Of a stretch of 64,000 nucleotides of DNA, positions 25,401 through 37,900 are shown piece after piece. A program made the translations under genes and the position numbers. This DNA is from Lophius americanus (Eukaryota > Chordata > Actinopteri > Lophiiformes > Lophiidae): NCBI GenBank assembly GCA_037951165.1, contig JBBDHG010000106.1:295501-359500 (forward strand). Direction: 5' to 3'. How positions within the stretch are numbered: the stretch's first letter is position 1; each line of letters opens with the position of its first letter. The notes beneath the pieces are model-generated. The model searched no databases, was not told the origin of the DNA, and saw only the letters and a list, made by a program, of their open reading frames with translations.

Positions 25401-27433
25401 TTCTAGAAAGAAAATGAGGTGTAAGTGTTTTACAGAGAAGATGAGGTGTAGCTGTTCACAGGTTTTTTTGTTGTTCTACAAAGAAGATGAGGTGTAGGCG
25501 TTCCACAGATAAGATATGCTGTAGGTGTTCTACAGAAAAGATATGAGTGTAGCTTTTCTAGAAAGAAGATGAAGTGTAGGTGTTCTACAGAGAAGATGAG
25601 GTTTAGCTGTTCTACAGAGAAGATGACATTCAGGTGTTCTACAGAGAAGATGAGATGTAGGTGTTGTACAGAGAAGATGAGGTGTAGCTGTTGTACAGAG
25701 AAGATGAGGTGTAGCTGTTCTACAGAGAAGATGACGTGTAGGTGTTCTACAGAAAAGACATGAGTGAATATGTTCTACAAAGAAGATGAGGTGTAGGTGT
25801 TCTACAGATAAGATATGCTGTAGGTGTTCTACAGAGAACATGAGGTGTAGTTTGTCTACAGAGAAGAAGAGGTGTAGGTGTTGTACAGAGAAGATGAGGT
25901 GTAGGTTGTTTACAGAGAAAATGAGGTTCAGGTGTTCTACAGAGAAGATTAGGTGTAGCTGTTCTACAGAGAAGATGACGTTCAGGATTTCTACAGAGAA
26001 GTTGAGGTTTAGCTGTTCTACAGAGAAGATGACGTTCAGGTGTTCTACAGAGAAGATGAGGTGTAGGTGTTGTTCAGAGAAGATGAAGTGTAGCTGTTCT
26101 ACAGAGAAGATGAGGTGTAGGTGTTCTACTGTGAAGATATGAGTGTAGCTTTTCTAGAAAGAAGATGAGGTGTAGGTGTTCTACAGAGAAGATATGAGTG
26201 TAGAATTTCTTGAAAGAAGATGAGGTGTAGGTTGTCTACAGAGAAGATGAGGTTTAGATTGTCTACAGAGAAGATGAGGTTTAGCTATTCTACAGTGAAG
26301 ATGAGGTTTAGCTGTTCTACGGAGAAGATGATGTTCAGGTGTTCTACAGAAAAGATGAGATGAAGCTGTTCTACAGAGAAGATGACGTTCAGGTGTTGTA
26401 CAGAGAAGATGAGATGTAGGTGTTGTACAGAGAAGATGAGGTGTAGGTGTTGTACAGAGAAGATGAGGTGTAGCTATTCTACAGGGAAGATGACGTGTAG
26501 GTGCTCTACAGAAAAGATATGAGTCTAGCTTTTCTAGAAAGTAGATGAGGTGTAGCTGTTCTACAGAGAAGATGAGGTGTAGGTATTCAACAGAGAAGAT
26601 ATGAGTGTTTATGTTCTACAAAGAATACAAGGTGTAGACATTCCACAGATTAGATATGCTGTAGGTGTTGTACAGAGAAGATGAGGTGTAGGTTGTCTAC
26701 AAAAAGGATGGGGTGTAGGTGTTGTGCAGAGAAGATGAGGTGTAGATTGTCTACAGAGAAAATGAGGTGTAGCTGTTCTACAGAGAAGAAGACGTTCAGG
26801 TGTTCTACAGAGAAGATGAGGTGTAGGTGTTGTACAGAGAAGATGAGGTGTAGCTGATCTACAGAGAAGATGAGGTGTAGGCGTTCTAAAAAGAAGATAT
26901 AGGTGTAGCTTTTCTAGAAAGAAAATGAGGTGTAAGTGTTCTACAGAGAAGATGAGGTGTAGCTGTTCACAGGTTTTTGTTGTTCTACAAAGAAGATGAG
27001 GTGTAGGCGTTCCACAGATAAGATATGCTGTAGGTGTTCTACAGAGAAGATGAGGTGTAGGTTGTCTACAGAGAAGATGGCGTGTAGGTGTTCTACAGAG
27101 AACATATGAGTTGAGCTTTTCTAGAAAGAAGATGAGGTGTAGGTTTTCTACAGAGAAGATGACGTTCAGGTGTTCTACAGAGAAGATGAGGTTTAGCTGT
27201 TCTACGGAGAAGACGATGTTCAGGTGTTCTACAGAGAAGATTAGGTGTACCTGTTCTACAGAGAAGATGACGTTCAGGTGTTCTACAGAGAAGATTAGGT
27301 GTACCTGATCTACAGAGAAGATGACGTTCAGGTGTTCTACAGAGAAGATGAGGTGTAGATGTTGTACAGATAAGATGAGGTCTAGCTGATCTACAGAGAA
27401 GATGAGGTGTAGGCGTTCTAAAAAGAAGATATA

Positions 27434-27496
27434 ATAATAATAATAATACATTTAATTTATAATGCACTTTACATTTGGATCAAATCTCAAAGTGCT
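27434..27496 (+). repeat. 63-bp AT-rich hairpin insert, copy 3
   Basis: Third copy, 2096 bp from copy 2, with identical junctions. The fourth block, which starts at 29546, departs from the others before this point (near 30,350) and has no insert. Confidence 0.85.
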
Positions 27497-30375
27497 TTCT
27501 AGAAAGAAAATGAGGTGTAAGTGTTTTACAGAGAAGATGAGGTGTAGCTGTTCACAGGTTTTTTTGTTGTTCTACAAAGAAGATGAGGTGTAGGCGTTCC
27601 ACAGATAAGATATGCTGTAGGTGTTCTACAGAAAAGATATGAGTGTAGCTTTTCTAGAAAGAAGATGAAGTGTAGGTGTTCTACAGAGAAGATGAGGTTT
27701 AGCTGTTCTACAGAGAAGATGACATTCAGGTGTTCTACAGAGAAGATGAGATGTAGGTGTTGTACAGAGAAGATGAGGTGTAGCTGTTGTACAGAGAAGA
27801 TGAGGTGTAGCTGTTCTACAGAGAAGATGACGTGTAGGTGTTCTACAGAAAAGACATGAGTGAATATGTTCTACAAAGAAGATGAGGTGTAGGTGTTCTA
27901 CAGATAAGATATGCTGTAGGTGTTCTACAGAGAACATGAGGTGTAGTTTGTCTACAGAGAAGAAGAGGTGTAGGTGTTGTACAGAGAAGATGAGGTGTAG
28001 GTTGTTTACAGAGAAAATGAGGTTCAGGTGTTCTACAGAGAAGATTAGGTGTAGCTGTTCTACAGAGAAGATGACGTTCAGGATTTCTACAGAGAAGTTG
28101 AGGTTTAGCTGTTCTACAGAGAAGATGACGTTCAGGTGTTCTACAGAGAAGATGAGGTGTAGGTGTTGTTCAGAGAAGATGAAGTGTAGCTGTTCTACAG
28201 AGAAGATGAGGTGTAGGTGTTCTACTGTGAAGATATGAGTGTAGCTTTTCTAGAAAGAAGATGAGGTGTAGGTGTTCTACAGAGAAGATATGAGTGTAGA
28301 ATTTCTTGAAAGAAGATGAGGTGTAGGTTGTCTACAGAGAAGATGAGGTTTAGATTGTCTACAGAGAAGATGAGGTTTAGCTATTCTACAGTGAAGATGA
28401 GGTTTAGCTGTTCTACGGAGAAGATGATGTTCAGGTGTTCTACAGAAAAGATGAGATGAAGCTGTTCTACAGAGAAGATGACGTTCAGGTGTTGTACAGA
28501 GAAGATGAGATGTAGGTGTTGTACAGAGAAGATGAGGTGTAGGTGTTGTACAGAGAAGATGAGGTGTAGCTATTCTACAGGGAAGATGACGTGTAGGTGT
28601 TCTACAGAGAAGAAATGAGTGTAGCTTTTCTAGAAAGAAGATGAGGTGTAAGTGTTCTACAAAGACGATGAGGTGTAGCTGTTCTACAAAGATGTTGAGG
28701 TGTAGGTGTTCTACAGAGAAGATAAGAGTGTAGAATTTCTGGAAAGAAGAGTACGTGTAGGTTGTCTACAGAGAAGATGACGCGTAAGTGTTCTACAGAA
28801 AAGATATGAGTGTAGCTTTTCTAGAAAGAAGATGAAAGGTAGCTGTTCTATAGAGAAGATGATGTGTATGTGTTGTACAGAGAAGATGAGGTGTAGCTGT
28901 TCTACAGAGAAGATGACGTGTAGGTGTTGTGCAGAGAAGATGAGGTGTAGGTTGTCTACAGAAAAGATATGAGTGTAGCTTTTCTAGAAAGTATATGAGG
29001 TGTAGCTGTTCTACAGAGAAGATGAGTTGTAGGTGTTGAACAGAGAAGATGAGGTGTAAGTGTTCAACAGAGAAGACATGAGTGTATATCTTCTACAAAG
29101 AAGATGAGGTGTAGGCGTTCCACAGGTAAGATATGCTGTAGGTGTTGTACAGAGAAGATGAGGTGTAGGTTGTCTACAGAGAAGATGACGTGTAGGTTTT
29201 CTACAGAGAAGATATGAGTGTAGAATTTCTTGAAAGATGAGGTGTAGGTTTTCTACAAAGAAGATATGACTGTAGCTTTTCTAGAAAGGAAATGTGGTGT
29301 AGGTGGTCTACAGAGAAGATGAGGTGTAGCTGTTCTACAGAGATGATATGAGTGTAGCTTTTCTAAGAAGAAGATCAGGTGTAGCTGTTCTACAGAGAAG
29401 ATGAGTTGTAGTTGTTGTACAAAGAAGATGAGGTGTAGCTGTTCTACAGAGAAGATGACGTGTAGGTGCTCTACAGAAAAGATATGAGTCTAGCTTTTCT
29501 AGAAAGTAGATGAGGTGTAGCTGTTCTACAGAGAAGATGAGGTGTAGGTATTCAACAGAGAAGATATGAGTGTTTATGTTCTACAAAGAATACAAGGTGT
29601 AGACATTCCACAGATTAGATATGCTGTAGGTGTTGTACAGAGAAGATGAGGTGTAGGTTGTCTACAAAAAGGATGGGGTGTAGGTGTTGTGCAGAGAAGA
29701 TGAGGTGTAGATTGTCTACAGAGAAAATGAGGTGTAGCTGTTCTACAGAGAAGAAGACGTTCAGGTGTTCTACAGAGAAGATGAGGTGTAGGTGTTGTAC
29801 AGAGAAGATGAGGTGTAGCTGATCTACAGAGAAGATGAGGTGTAGGCGTTCTAAAAAGAAGATATAGGTGTAGCTTTTCTAGAAAGAAAATGAGGTGTAA
29901 GTGTTCTACAGAGAAGATGAGGTGTAGCTGTTCACAGGTTTTTGTTGTTCTACAAAGAAGATGAGGTGTAGGCGTTCCACAGATAAGATATGCTGTAGGT
30001 GTTCTACAGAGAAGATGAGGTGTAGGTTGTCTACAGAGAAGATGGCGTGTAGGTGTTCTACAGAGAACATATGAGTTGAGCTTTTCTAGAAAGAAGATGA
30101 GGTGTAGGTTTTCTACAGAGAAGATGACGTTCAGGTGTTCTACAGAGAAGATGAGGTTTAGCTGTTCTACGGAGAAGACGATGTTCAGGTGTTCTACAGA
30201 GAAGATTAGGTGTACCTGTTCTACAGAGAAGATGACGTTCAGGTGTTCTACAGAGAAGATTAGGTGTACCTGATCTACAGAGAAGATGACGTTCAGGTGT
30301 TCTACAGAGAAGATGAGGTGTAGATGTTGTACAGATAAGATGAGGTCTAGCTGTTCTACAGAGAAGATGAGGTGT

Positions 30376-32940
30376 AGGTATTCAACAGAGAAGATATGAG
30401 TGTTTATGTTCTACAAAGAATACAAGGTGTAGACATTCCACAGATTAGATATGCTGTAGGTGTTGTACAGAGAAGATGAGGTGTAGGTTGTCTACAAAAA
30501 GGATGGGGTGTAGGTGTTGTGCAGAGAAGATGAGGTGTAGATTGTCTACAGAGAAAATGAGGTGTAGCTGTTCTACAGAGAAGAAGACGTTCAGGTGTTC
30601 TACAGAGAAGATGAGGTGTAGGTGTTCTACAGAGAAGCTGTTCTACAGAGAAGATGACATGAAGTTGTTCTACAGAGAAGATACGAGGTGTAGGTGTTGT
30701 ACAGACAAGATGATGTCTAGCTGTTCTACAGAGAAGATGACGTGTAAGAGTTCTACAGAGAAGATGAGGTGTAGCTGTTCTAGAAAGAAGATGAGGTGTA
30801 GGTGTTCTACAGAGACGATGAGGTGTAGCTGTTCTACAACGAAGTTGAGGTGTAGGTGTTCTACATAGAAGATAATGTTGTAGAATTTCTGGAAAGAAGA
30901 TGACGTGTAGGTTGTCTACAGAGAAGATGACTTGTAGGTGTTCTACAGAGAAGATGACTTGTAGCCGTTCTACAGAGAAGATGAGGTGTAGGTGTTGTAC
31001 AGAGAACATGAGGTGTAGCTGATCTACAGAGAAGATGAGGTGTAGGCGTTCTAAAGAGAAGATATAGGTGTAGCTTTTCTAGAAAGAAAATGAGGTGTAA
31101 GTGTTCTACAGAGAAGATGAGGTGTAGCTGTTGACAGGTTTTTGTTGTTCTACAAAGAAGATGAGGTGTAGGCGTTCCACAGATAAGATATGCAGTAGGT
31201 GTTCTACAGAGAAGATATGAGTGTAGCTTTTCTAGAAAGAAGATGAAGTGTAGGTGTTCTACAGAGAAGATGACATGTAGGTGTTCTACAGAAAATATAT
31301 CAGTGTAGCTTTTATTAGAAAGAAGATGAGGTGTAGGTGTTCTACAGAGAAGATATGAGTGTAGCTTTTCTAGAAACAACATGTGGTGTTGGTATTCTAT
31401 AGAGAAGATGATGTGTATGTGTTGTACAGAGAAGATGAGGTGTAGGTTGTCTACAAAAAAGATGGGGTGTAGGTGTTGTGCAGAGAAAATGATGTGTAGA
31501 TTTTCTACAGAGAAGATGAGGTTTAGCTGTTCTACAGAGAAGATGAGGTTCAGGTGTTCTACAGAGAAAATGAGGTGTAGGTGTTCTACAGAGAAGATGA
31601 CGTTCAGGTGTTCTACAGAGAAGATGAGGTTTAGCTGTTCTACGGAGAAGAAGATGTTCAGGTGTTCTACAGAGAAGATTAGGTGTAGCTGTTCTACAGA
31701 GAAGATGACGTTCAGGTGTTCTACAGAGAAGATGAGGTGTAGGTGTTGTACAGAGAACATGAGGTGTAGCTGATCTACAGAGAAGATGAGGTGTAGGCGT
31801 TCTAAAGAGAAGATATAGGTGTAGCTTTTCTAGAAAGAAAATGAGGTGTAAGTGTTCTACAGAGAAGATGAGGTGTAGCTGTTGACAGGTTTTTGTTGTT
31901 CTACAAAGAAGATGAGGTGTAGGCGTTCTACAGATAAGATATGCAGTAGGTGTTCTACAGAGAAGATATGAGTGTAGCTTTTCTAGAAAGAAGATGAAGT
32001 GTAGGTGTTCTATAGAGAAGATGACATGTAGGTGTTCTACAGAAAATATATCAGTGTAGCTTTTATTAGAAAGAAGATGAGGTGTAGGTGTTCTACAGAG
32101 AAGATATGAGTGTAGCTTTTCTAGAAACAACATGTGGTGTTGGTATTCTATAGAGAAGATGATGTGTATGTGTTGTACAGAGAAGATGAGGTGTAGCTGT
32201 TCTACAGAGAAGATGACGTGTAGGTGTTGTGCAGAGAAGATGAGGTGTAGGTTGTCTACAAAAAAGATGGGGTGTAGGTGTTGTGCAGAGAAAATGAGGT
32301 GTAGATTTTCTACAGAGAAGATGAGGTTTAGCTGTTCTACAGAGAAGATGAGGTTCAGGTGTTCTACAGAGAAAATGAGGTGTAGGTGTTCTACAGAGAA
32401 GATGACGTTCAGGTGTTCTACAGAGAAGATGAGGTTTAGCTGTTCTACGGAGAAGAAGATGTTCAGGTGTTCTACAGAGAAGATCAGGTGTAGCTGTTCT
32501 ACAGAGAAGATGACGTTCAGGTGTTCTACAGAGAAGATGAGGTGTAGGTGTTGTACAGAGAACATGAGGTGTAGCTGATCTACAGAGAAGATGAGGTGTA
32601 GGCGTTCTAAAGAGAAGATATAGGTGTAGCTTTTCTAGAAAGAAAATGAGGTGTAAGTGTTCTACAGAGAAGATGAGGTGTAGCTGTTGACAGGTTTTTG
32701 TTGTTCTACAAAGAAGATGAGGTGTAGGCGTTCCACAGATAAGATATGCAGTAGGTGTTCTACAGAGAAGATATGAGTGTAGCTTTTCTAGAAAGAAGAT
32801 GAAGTGTAGGTGTTCTACAGAGAAGATGACATGTAGGTGTTCTACAGAAAAGATATCAGTGTAGCTTTTATTAGAAAGAAGATGAGGTGTAGGTGTTCTA
32901 CAGAGAAGATATGAGTGTAGCTTTTCTAGAAACAACATGT
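30376..32940. repeat. 750-806-bp higher-order repeat
   Basis: The marker tgatctacagagaagatgag followed by ggcgttctaaagag occurs at 31020, 31771 and 32576, spacings of 751 and 805 bp. The difference equals two 27-bp units. A second marker, catgtggtgttggtattcta, ends each block near 31380, 32131 and 32937. The longest open frame of the window (31342-32565, minus, 407 codons) spans this region and is only a by-product of the 27-bp period. Confidence 0.8.
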
Positions 32941-34999
32941 GGTGTTGGTATTCTACAGAGAAGATGAGCTGTAGGTGTTCTACAGAGAAGGTATGAGCGT
33001 AGCTTTACTAGAAGAAGATGAGATGTAGGTGTTGTACAGAGTAAATGACGTGTAGCTGTTCTACAGAGAAGATGACGTGTAGGTCTTCTACAAAGAGGTG
33101 TGAGTGTAGCTTTTCTAGAAGAAAGATGAGGTGTGGGTGTTCTACAGAGAAGAAGAGGTGTAGGTGTTGTACAGAGAAGATGAGGTGTAGGTTGTTTACA
33201 GAGAAAATGAGGTTCAGGTGTTCTACAGAGAAGATTAGGTGTAGCTGTTCTACAGAGAAGATGACGTGTAGGTGTTCTACAGAGAAGATGACGTGTAGCC
33301 GTTCTACAGAGAAGATGAGGTGTGGCTGTTCTACAGAGAAGATGAGGTGTAGGTGTTCTACGGAGAAGGTATGAGTATAGCTTTTCTAGAAAGAAGATGA
33401 GGTGTAGGTGTTCTACAGAGAAGATATGAGTGTAGCTTCTACAAAGAAGATGAGGTGTACGTATGTTCTATAGAGAAGATGACGTGTATGTGTTCTACAG
33501 AGAAGATATGAGTGTAGCTTTTCTAGAAACAATTTGTGGTGCTGGTATTCTACAGAGATGATGAGGTTAAGGTCTTCTACAGAGAAGGTATGAGTGTAGC
33601 TGTTCTAGAAAGAAGATGAGGTGTAGGTTGTCTACAGAGAAGATGAGGTGTAGGTGTAGAGAGAAGATGATGTCTAGCTGTTCTACAGAGAAGATGACGT
33701 GTAAGTGTTCTACAGAGAAGATGAGGTATAGCTGTTCTATAAAGAAGATGAGGTGTAGGTATTCTACAGAGAAGATGAGGTGTAGGTGTTCTACAGAGAA
33801 GATGACGTGTAAAAGTTCTCGGAGAAGATGAGGTTCAGCTGTTCTAAAAAGAAGATGAGGTGTAGGCGTTCTAAAGAGAAGATATAGGTGTAGCTTTTCT
33901 AGAAAGAAAATGAGGTGTAAGTGTTCTACAGAGAAGATGAGGTGTAGCTGTTCACAGGTTTTTGTTGTTCTACAAAGAAGATGAGGTGTAGGCGTTCCAC
34001 AGATAAGATACTGTAGGTGTTCTACAGAGAAGATATGAGTGTAGCTTTTCTAGAAAGAAGATGATGTGTAGGTGTTCTACAAAGAGGTATGAGTGTAGCT
34101 TTTCTAGAAAGAAGATGAGGTTTAGGTGTTCTACAGAGAAGATGACGTGTATGTGTTCTACAGAGAAGATATGAGTGTTGCTTTTCTAGAAACAATTTGT
34201 GGTGCTGGTATTCTACAGAGATGATGAGGTTAAGGTCTTCTACAGAGAAGGTATGAGTGTAGCTTTTCTAGAAAGAAGATGAGGTGTAGGTTGTCTACAG
34301 AGAAGATGAGGTGTAGGTGTACAGAGAAGATGATGTCTAGCTGTTCTACAGAGAAGATGACGTGTAAGTGTTCTACAGAGAAGATGAGGTATAGCTGTTC
34401 TATAAAGAAGATGAGGTGTAGGTATTCTACAGAGAAGATGAGGTGTAGGTGTTCTACAGAGAAGGTATGAGTGTAGCTTTTCTAGAAAGAAGATGAGGTG
34501 TAGATGTCTACAGAGAAGATGAGTTGTAGGTGTTGTACAGAGAAGATGATGTCTAGCTGTTCTACAGAGAAGATGACGTGTAAGTGTTCTACAAAGAGGT
34601 ATGAGTGTAGCTTTTCTAGAAGGAAGATGAGGTGTAGGTGTTCTACAGAGAAGATGACGTGTAAAAGTTCTCGGAGAAGATTAGGTTCAGCTGTTCGAAA
34701 AAGAAGATGAGGTGTAGGCGTTCTAAAGAGAAAATATAGGTGTAGCTTTTCTAGAAAGAAAATGAGGTGTAAGTGTTCTACAGAGAAGATAAGGTGTAGC
34801 TGTTCACAGGTTTTTGTTGTTCTACAAAGAAGATGAGGTGTAGGCGTTCCACAGATAAGATATGCTGTAGGTGTTCTACAGAGAAGATATGAGTGTAGCT
34901 TTTCTAGAAAGAAGATGAAGTGTAGGTGTTCTACAGAGAAGATGACATGTAGGTGTTCTACAGAAAAGATAGTGTAGCTTTTATTAGAAAGAAGATGAG

Positions 35000-37900
35000 G
35001 TGTAGGTGTTCTACAGAGAAGATATGAGTGTAGCTTTTCTAGAAACAAGATGTGGTGTTGGTATTCTACAGAGAAGATGAGGTGTAGGTGTTCTACAGAG
35101 AAGCTGTTCTACAGAGAAGATGACATGAAGGTGTTCTACAGAGAATATACGAGGTGTAGGTGTTGTACAGAGAAGATGATGTCTAGCTGTTCTACAGAGA
35201 AGATGACGTGTAAGTGTTCTACAGAGAAGATGAGGTGTAGCTGTTCTAGAAAGAAGATGAGGTGTACGTATGTTCTATAGAGAAGATGACGTGTATGTGT
35301 TCTACAGAGAAGATATGAGTGTAGCTTTTCTAGAAACAATTTGTGGTGCTGGTATTCTACAGAGAAGATGAGGTGTAGGTGTTCTACAGAGAAGGTATGA
35401 GTGTAGCTTTTCTATAAAGAAGATGAGGTGTATGTGTTGTACAGAGTCAATGAGGTGTAGCTGTTTTACAGAGAAGATGACGTGTAGGTGTTCTACAAAG
35501 AGGTATGAGTGTAGCTTTTCTAGAAGGAAGATGAGGTGTAGGTGTTCTACAGAGAAGATGACGTGTAAGTGTTCTCAGAGAAGATGAGGTGTAGCTGTTC
35601 TACAAAGAAGATGAGGTGTAGGCGTTCTAAAGAGAAGATATGAGTGTAGCTTTTCTAGAAAGAAGATGAAGTGTAGGTGTTCTACAGAAAAGATATCAGT
35701 GTATCTTTTATTAGAACAAAATGACGCGTAGCTGTTCTACAGAGATATTGAGGTGTAGGTGTTGCACCGAGAAGATGAGGTGTAGCTGTTCTACAGAGAA
35801 GATGACGTGTAGGTGTTCTACAGAGAAGATGAGGTGTAGCAGTTCTACAAAGACGATGAGGTGTAGGCGTTCTACAGAGAAGATGAGGTGTGGTCTTTTC
35901 TACAGAGAAGATGAGGTGTAGGTGTTCTACAGAGAAGATATGAGTGTAGAATTTCTGGAAGAAGATGAGGTGTAGGTGTTCTACAGAAAAGATGAGGAGT
36001 AAGTGTTCTACAGAGAAGATGAGGTTCAGGCATTCCACAGATAAGATATGCTGTAGGTGTTCTACAGAGAAGATATGAGTTTAGCTTTATCTAGAAAGAA
36101 GATGAAGTGTAGGTGTTCTACAGAGAAGATGACATGTAGGTGTTCTACAGAAAAGATATCAGTGTTGCTTTTATTAGAAAGAAGATGAGGTGTAGGTGTT
36201 CTACAGAGAAGATGACGTGTAAGTGTTCTCAGAGAAGATGAGGTGTAGCTGTTCTACAAAGAAGATGAGGTGTAGGCGTTCTAAAGAGAAGATATGAGTG
36301 TAGCTTTTCTAGAAAGAAGATGAAGTGTAGGTGTTCTACAGAAAAGATATCAGTGTATCTTTTATTAGAACAAAATGACGCGTAGCTGTTCTACAGAGAT
36401 ATTGAGGTGTAGGTGTTGCACCGAGAAGATGAGGTGTAGCTGTTCTACAGAGAAGATGACGTGTAGGTGTTCTACAGAGAAGATGAGGTGTAGCAGTTCT
36501 ACAAAGACGATGAGGTGTAGGCGTTCTACAGAGAAGATGAGGTGTGGTCTTTTCTACAGAGAAGATGAGGTGTAGGTGTTCTACAGAGAAGATATGAGTG
36601 TAGAATTTCTGGAAGGAAGATGAGGTGTAGGTGTTCTACAGAAAAGATGAGGAGTAAGTGTTCTACAGAGAAGATGAGGTTCAGGCATTCCACAGATAAG
36701 ATATGCTGTAGGTGTTCTACAGAGAAGATATGAGTTTAGCTTTATCTAGAAAGAAGATGAAGTGTAGGTGTTCTACAGAGAAGATGACATGTAGGTGTTC
36801 TACAGAAAAGATATCAGTGTTGCTTTTATTAGAAAGAAGATGAGGTGTAGGTGTTCTACAGAGAAGATATGAGTGTAGCTTTTCTAGAAACAAGATGTGG
36901 TGTTGGTATTCTACAGAGAAGATGAGGTGTAGGTGTTCTAGAGAGAAGCTGTTCTACAGAGAAGATGACATGAAGGTGTTCTACAGAGAAGACGCGAGGT
37001 GTAGGTGTTGTACAGAGAAGATGATGTCTAGCTGTTCTACAGAGAAGATGACGTGTAAGTGTTCTACAGAGAAGATGAGGTGTAGCTGTTCTAGAAAGAA
37101 GATGAGGTGTAGGTGTTCTACAGAGACGATGAGGTGTAGCTGTTCTACAACGAAGTTGAGGTGTAGGTGTTCTACATAGAAGATAATGTTGTAGAATTTC
37201 TGGAAAGAAGATGACGTGTAGGTTGTCTACAGAGAAGATGACTTGTAGGTGTTCTACAGAGAAGATATGAGTGTAGCTTTTCTAGAAACAAGATGCGGTG
37301 TTGGTATTCTACAGAGAAGATGAGGTGTAGGTGTTCTACAGAGAAGCTGTTCTACAGAGAAGATGACATGAAGTTGTTCTACAGAGAAGATACGAGGTGT
37401 AGGTGTTGTACAGAGAAGATGATGTCTAGCTGTTCTACAGAGAAGATGACGTGTAAGAGTTCTACAGAGAAGATGAGGTGTAGCTGTTCTAGAAAGAAGA
37501 TGAGGTGTAGGTGTTCTACAGAGACGATGAGGTGTAGCTGTTCTACAACGAAGTTGAGGTGTAGGTGTTCTACATAGAAGATAATGTTGTAGAATTTCTG
37601 GAAAGAAGATGACGTGTAGGTTGTCTACAGAGAAGATGACTTGTAGGTGTTCTACAGAGAAGATATGAGTGTAGCTTTTCTAGAAACAAGATGCGGTGTT
37701 GGTATTCTACAGAGAAGATGAGGTGTAGGTGTTCTACAGAGAAGCTGTTCTACAGAGAAGATGACATGAAGTTGTTCTACAGAGAAGATACGAGGTGTAG
37801 GTGTTGTACAGAGAAGATGATGTCTAGCTGTTCTACAGAGAAGATGACGTGTAAGAGTTCTACAGAGAAGATGAGGTGTAGCTGTTCTAGAAAGAAGATG

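Larger units (their letters stand above)
21600..30375. repeat. Higher-order repeat, four copies of 2.1-3.0 kb
   Basis: A landmark with aggtattcaacagagaag followed by agaatacaagg starts at 21600, 24485, 26581 and 29546. This gives periods of 2885, 2096 and 2965 bp, and the landmark occurs again 830 bp later at 30376. The 2096-bp copy lacks a stretch of about 870 bp that is kept at 23.5-24.4 kb and 28.6-29.5 kb. Copies starting at 24485 and 26581 are nearly identical and share a seven-T run (near 25,463 and 27,558) where the copy starting at 21600 has five. Related but more diverged versions of the landmark occur near 6,470 and 9,697. Confidence 0.85.
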
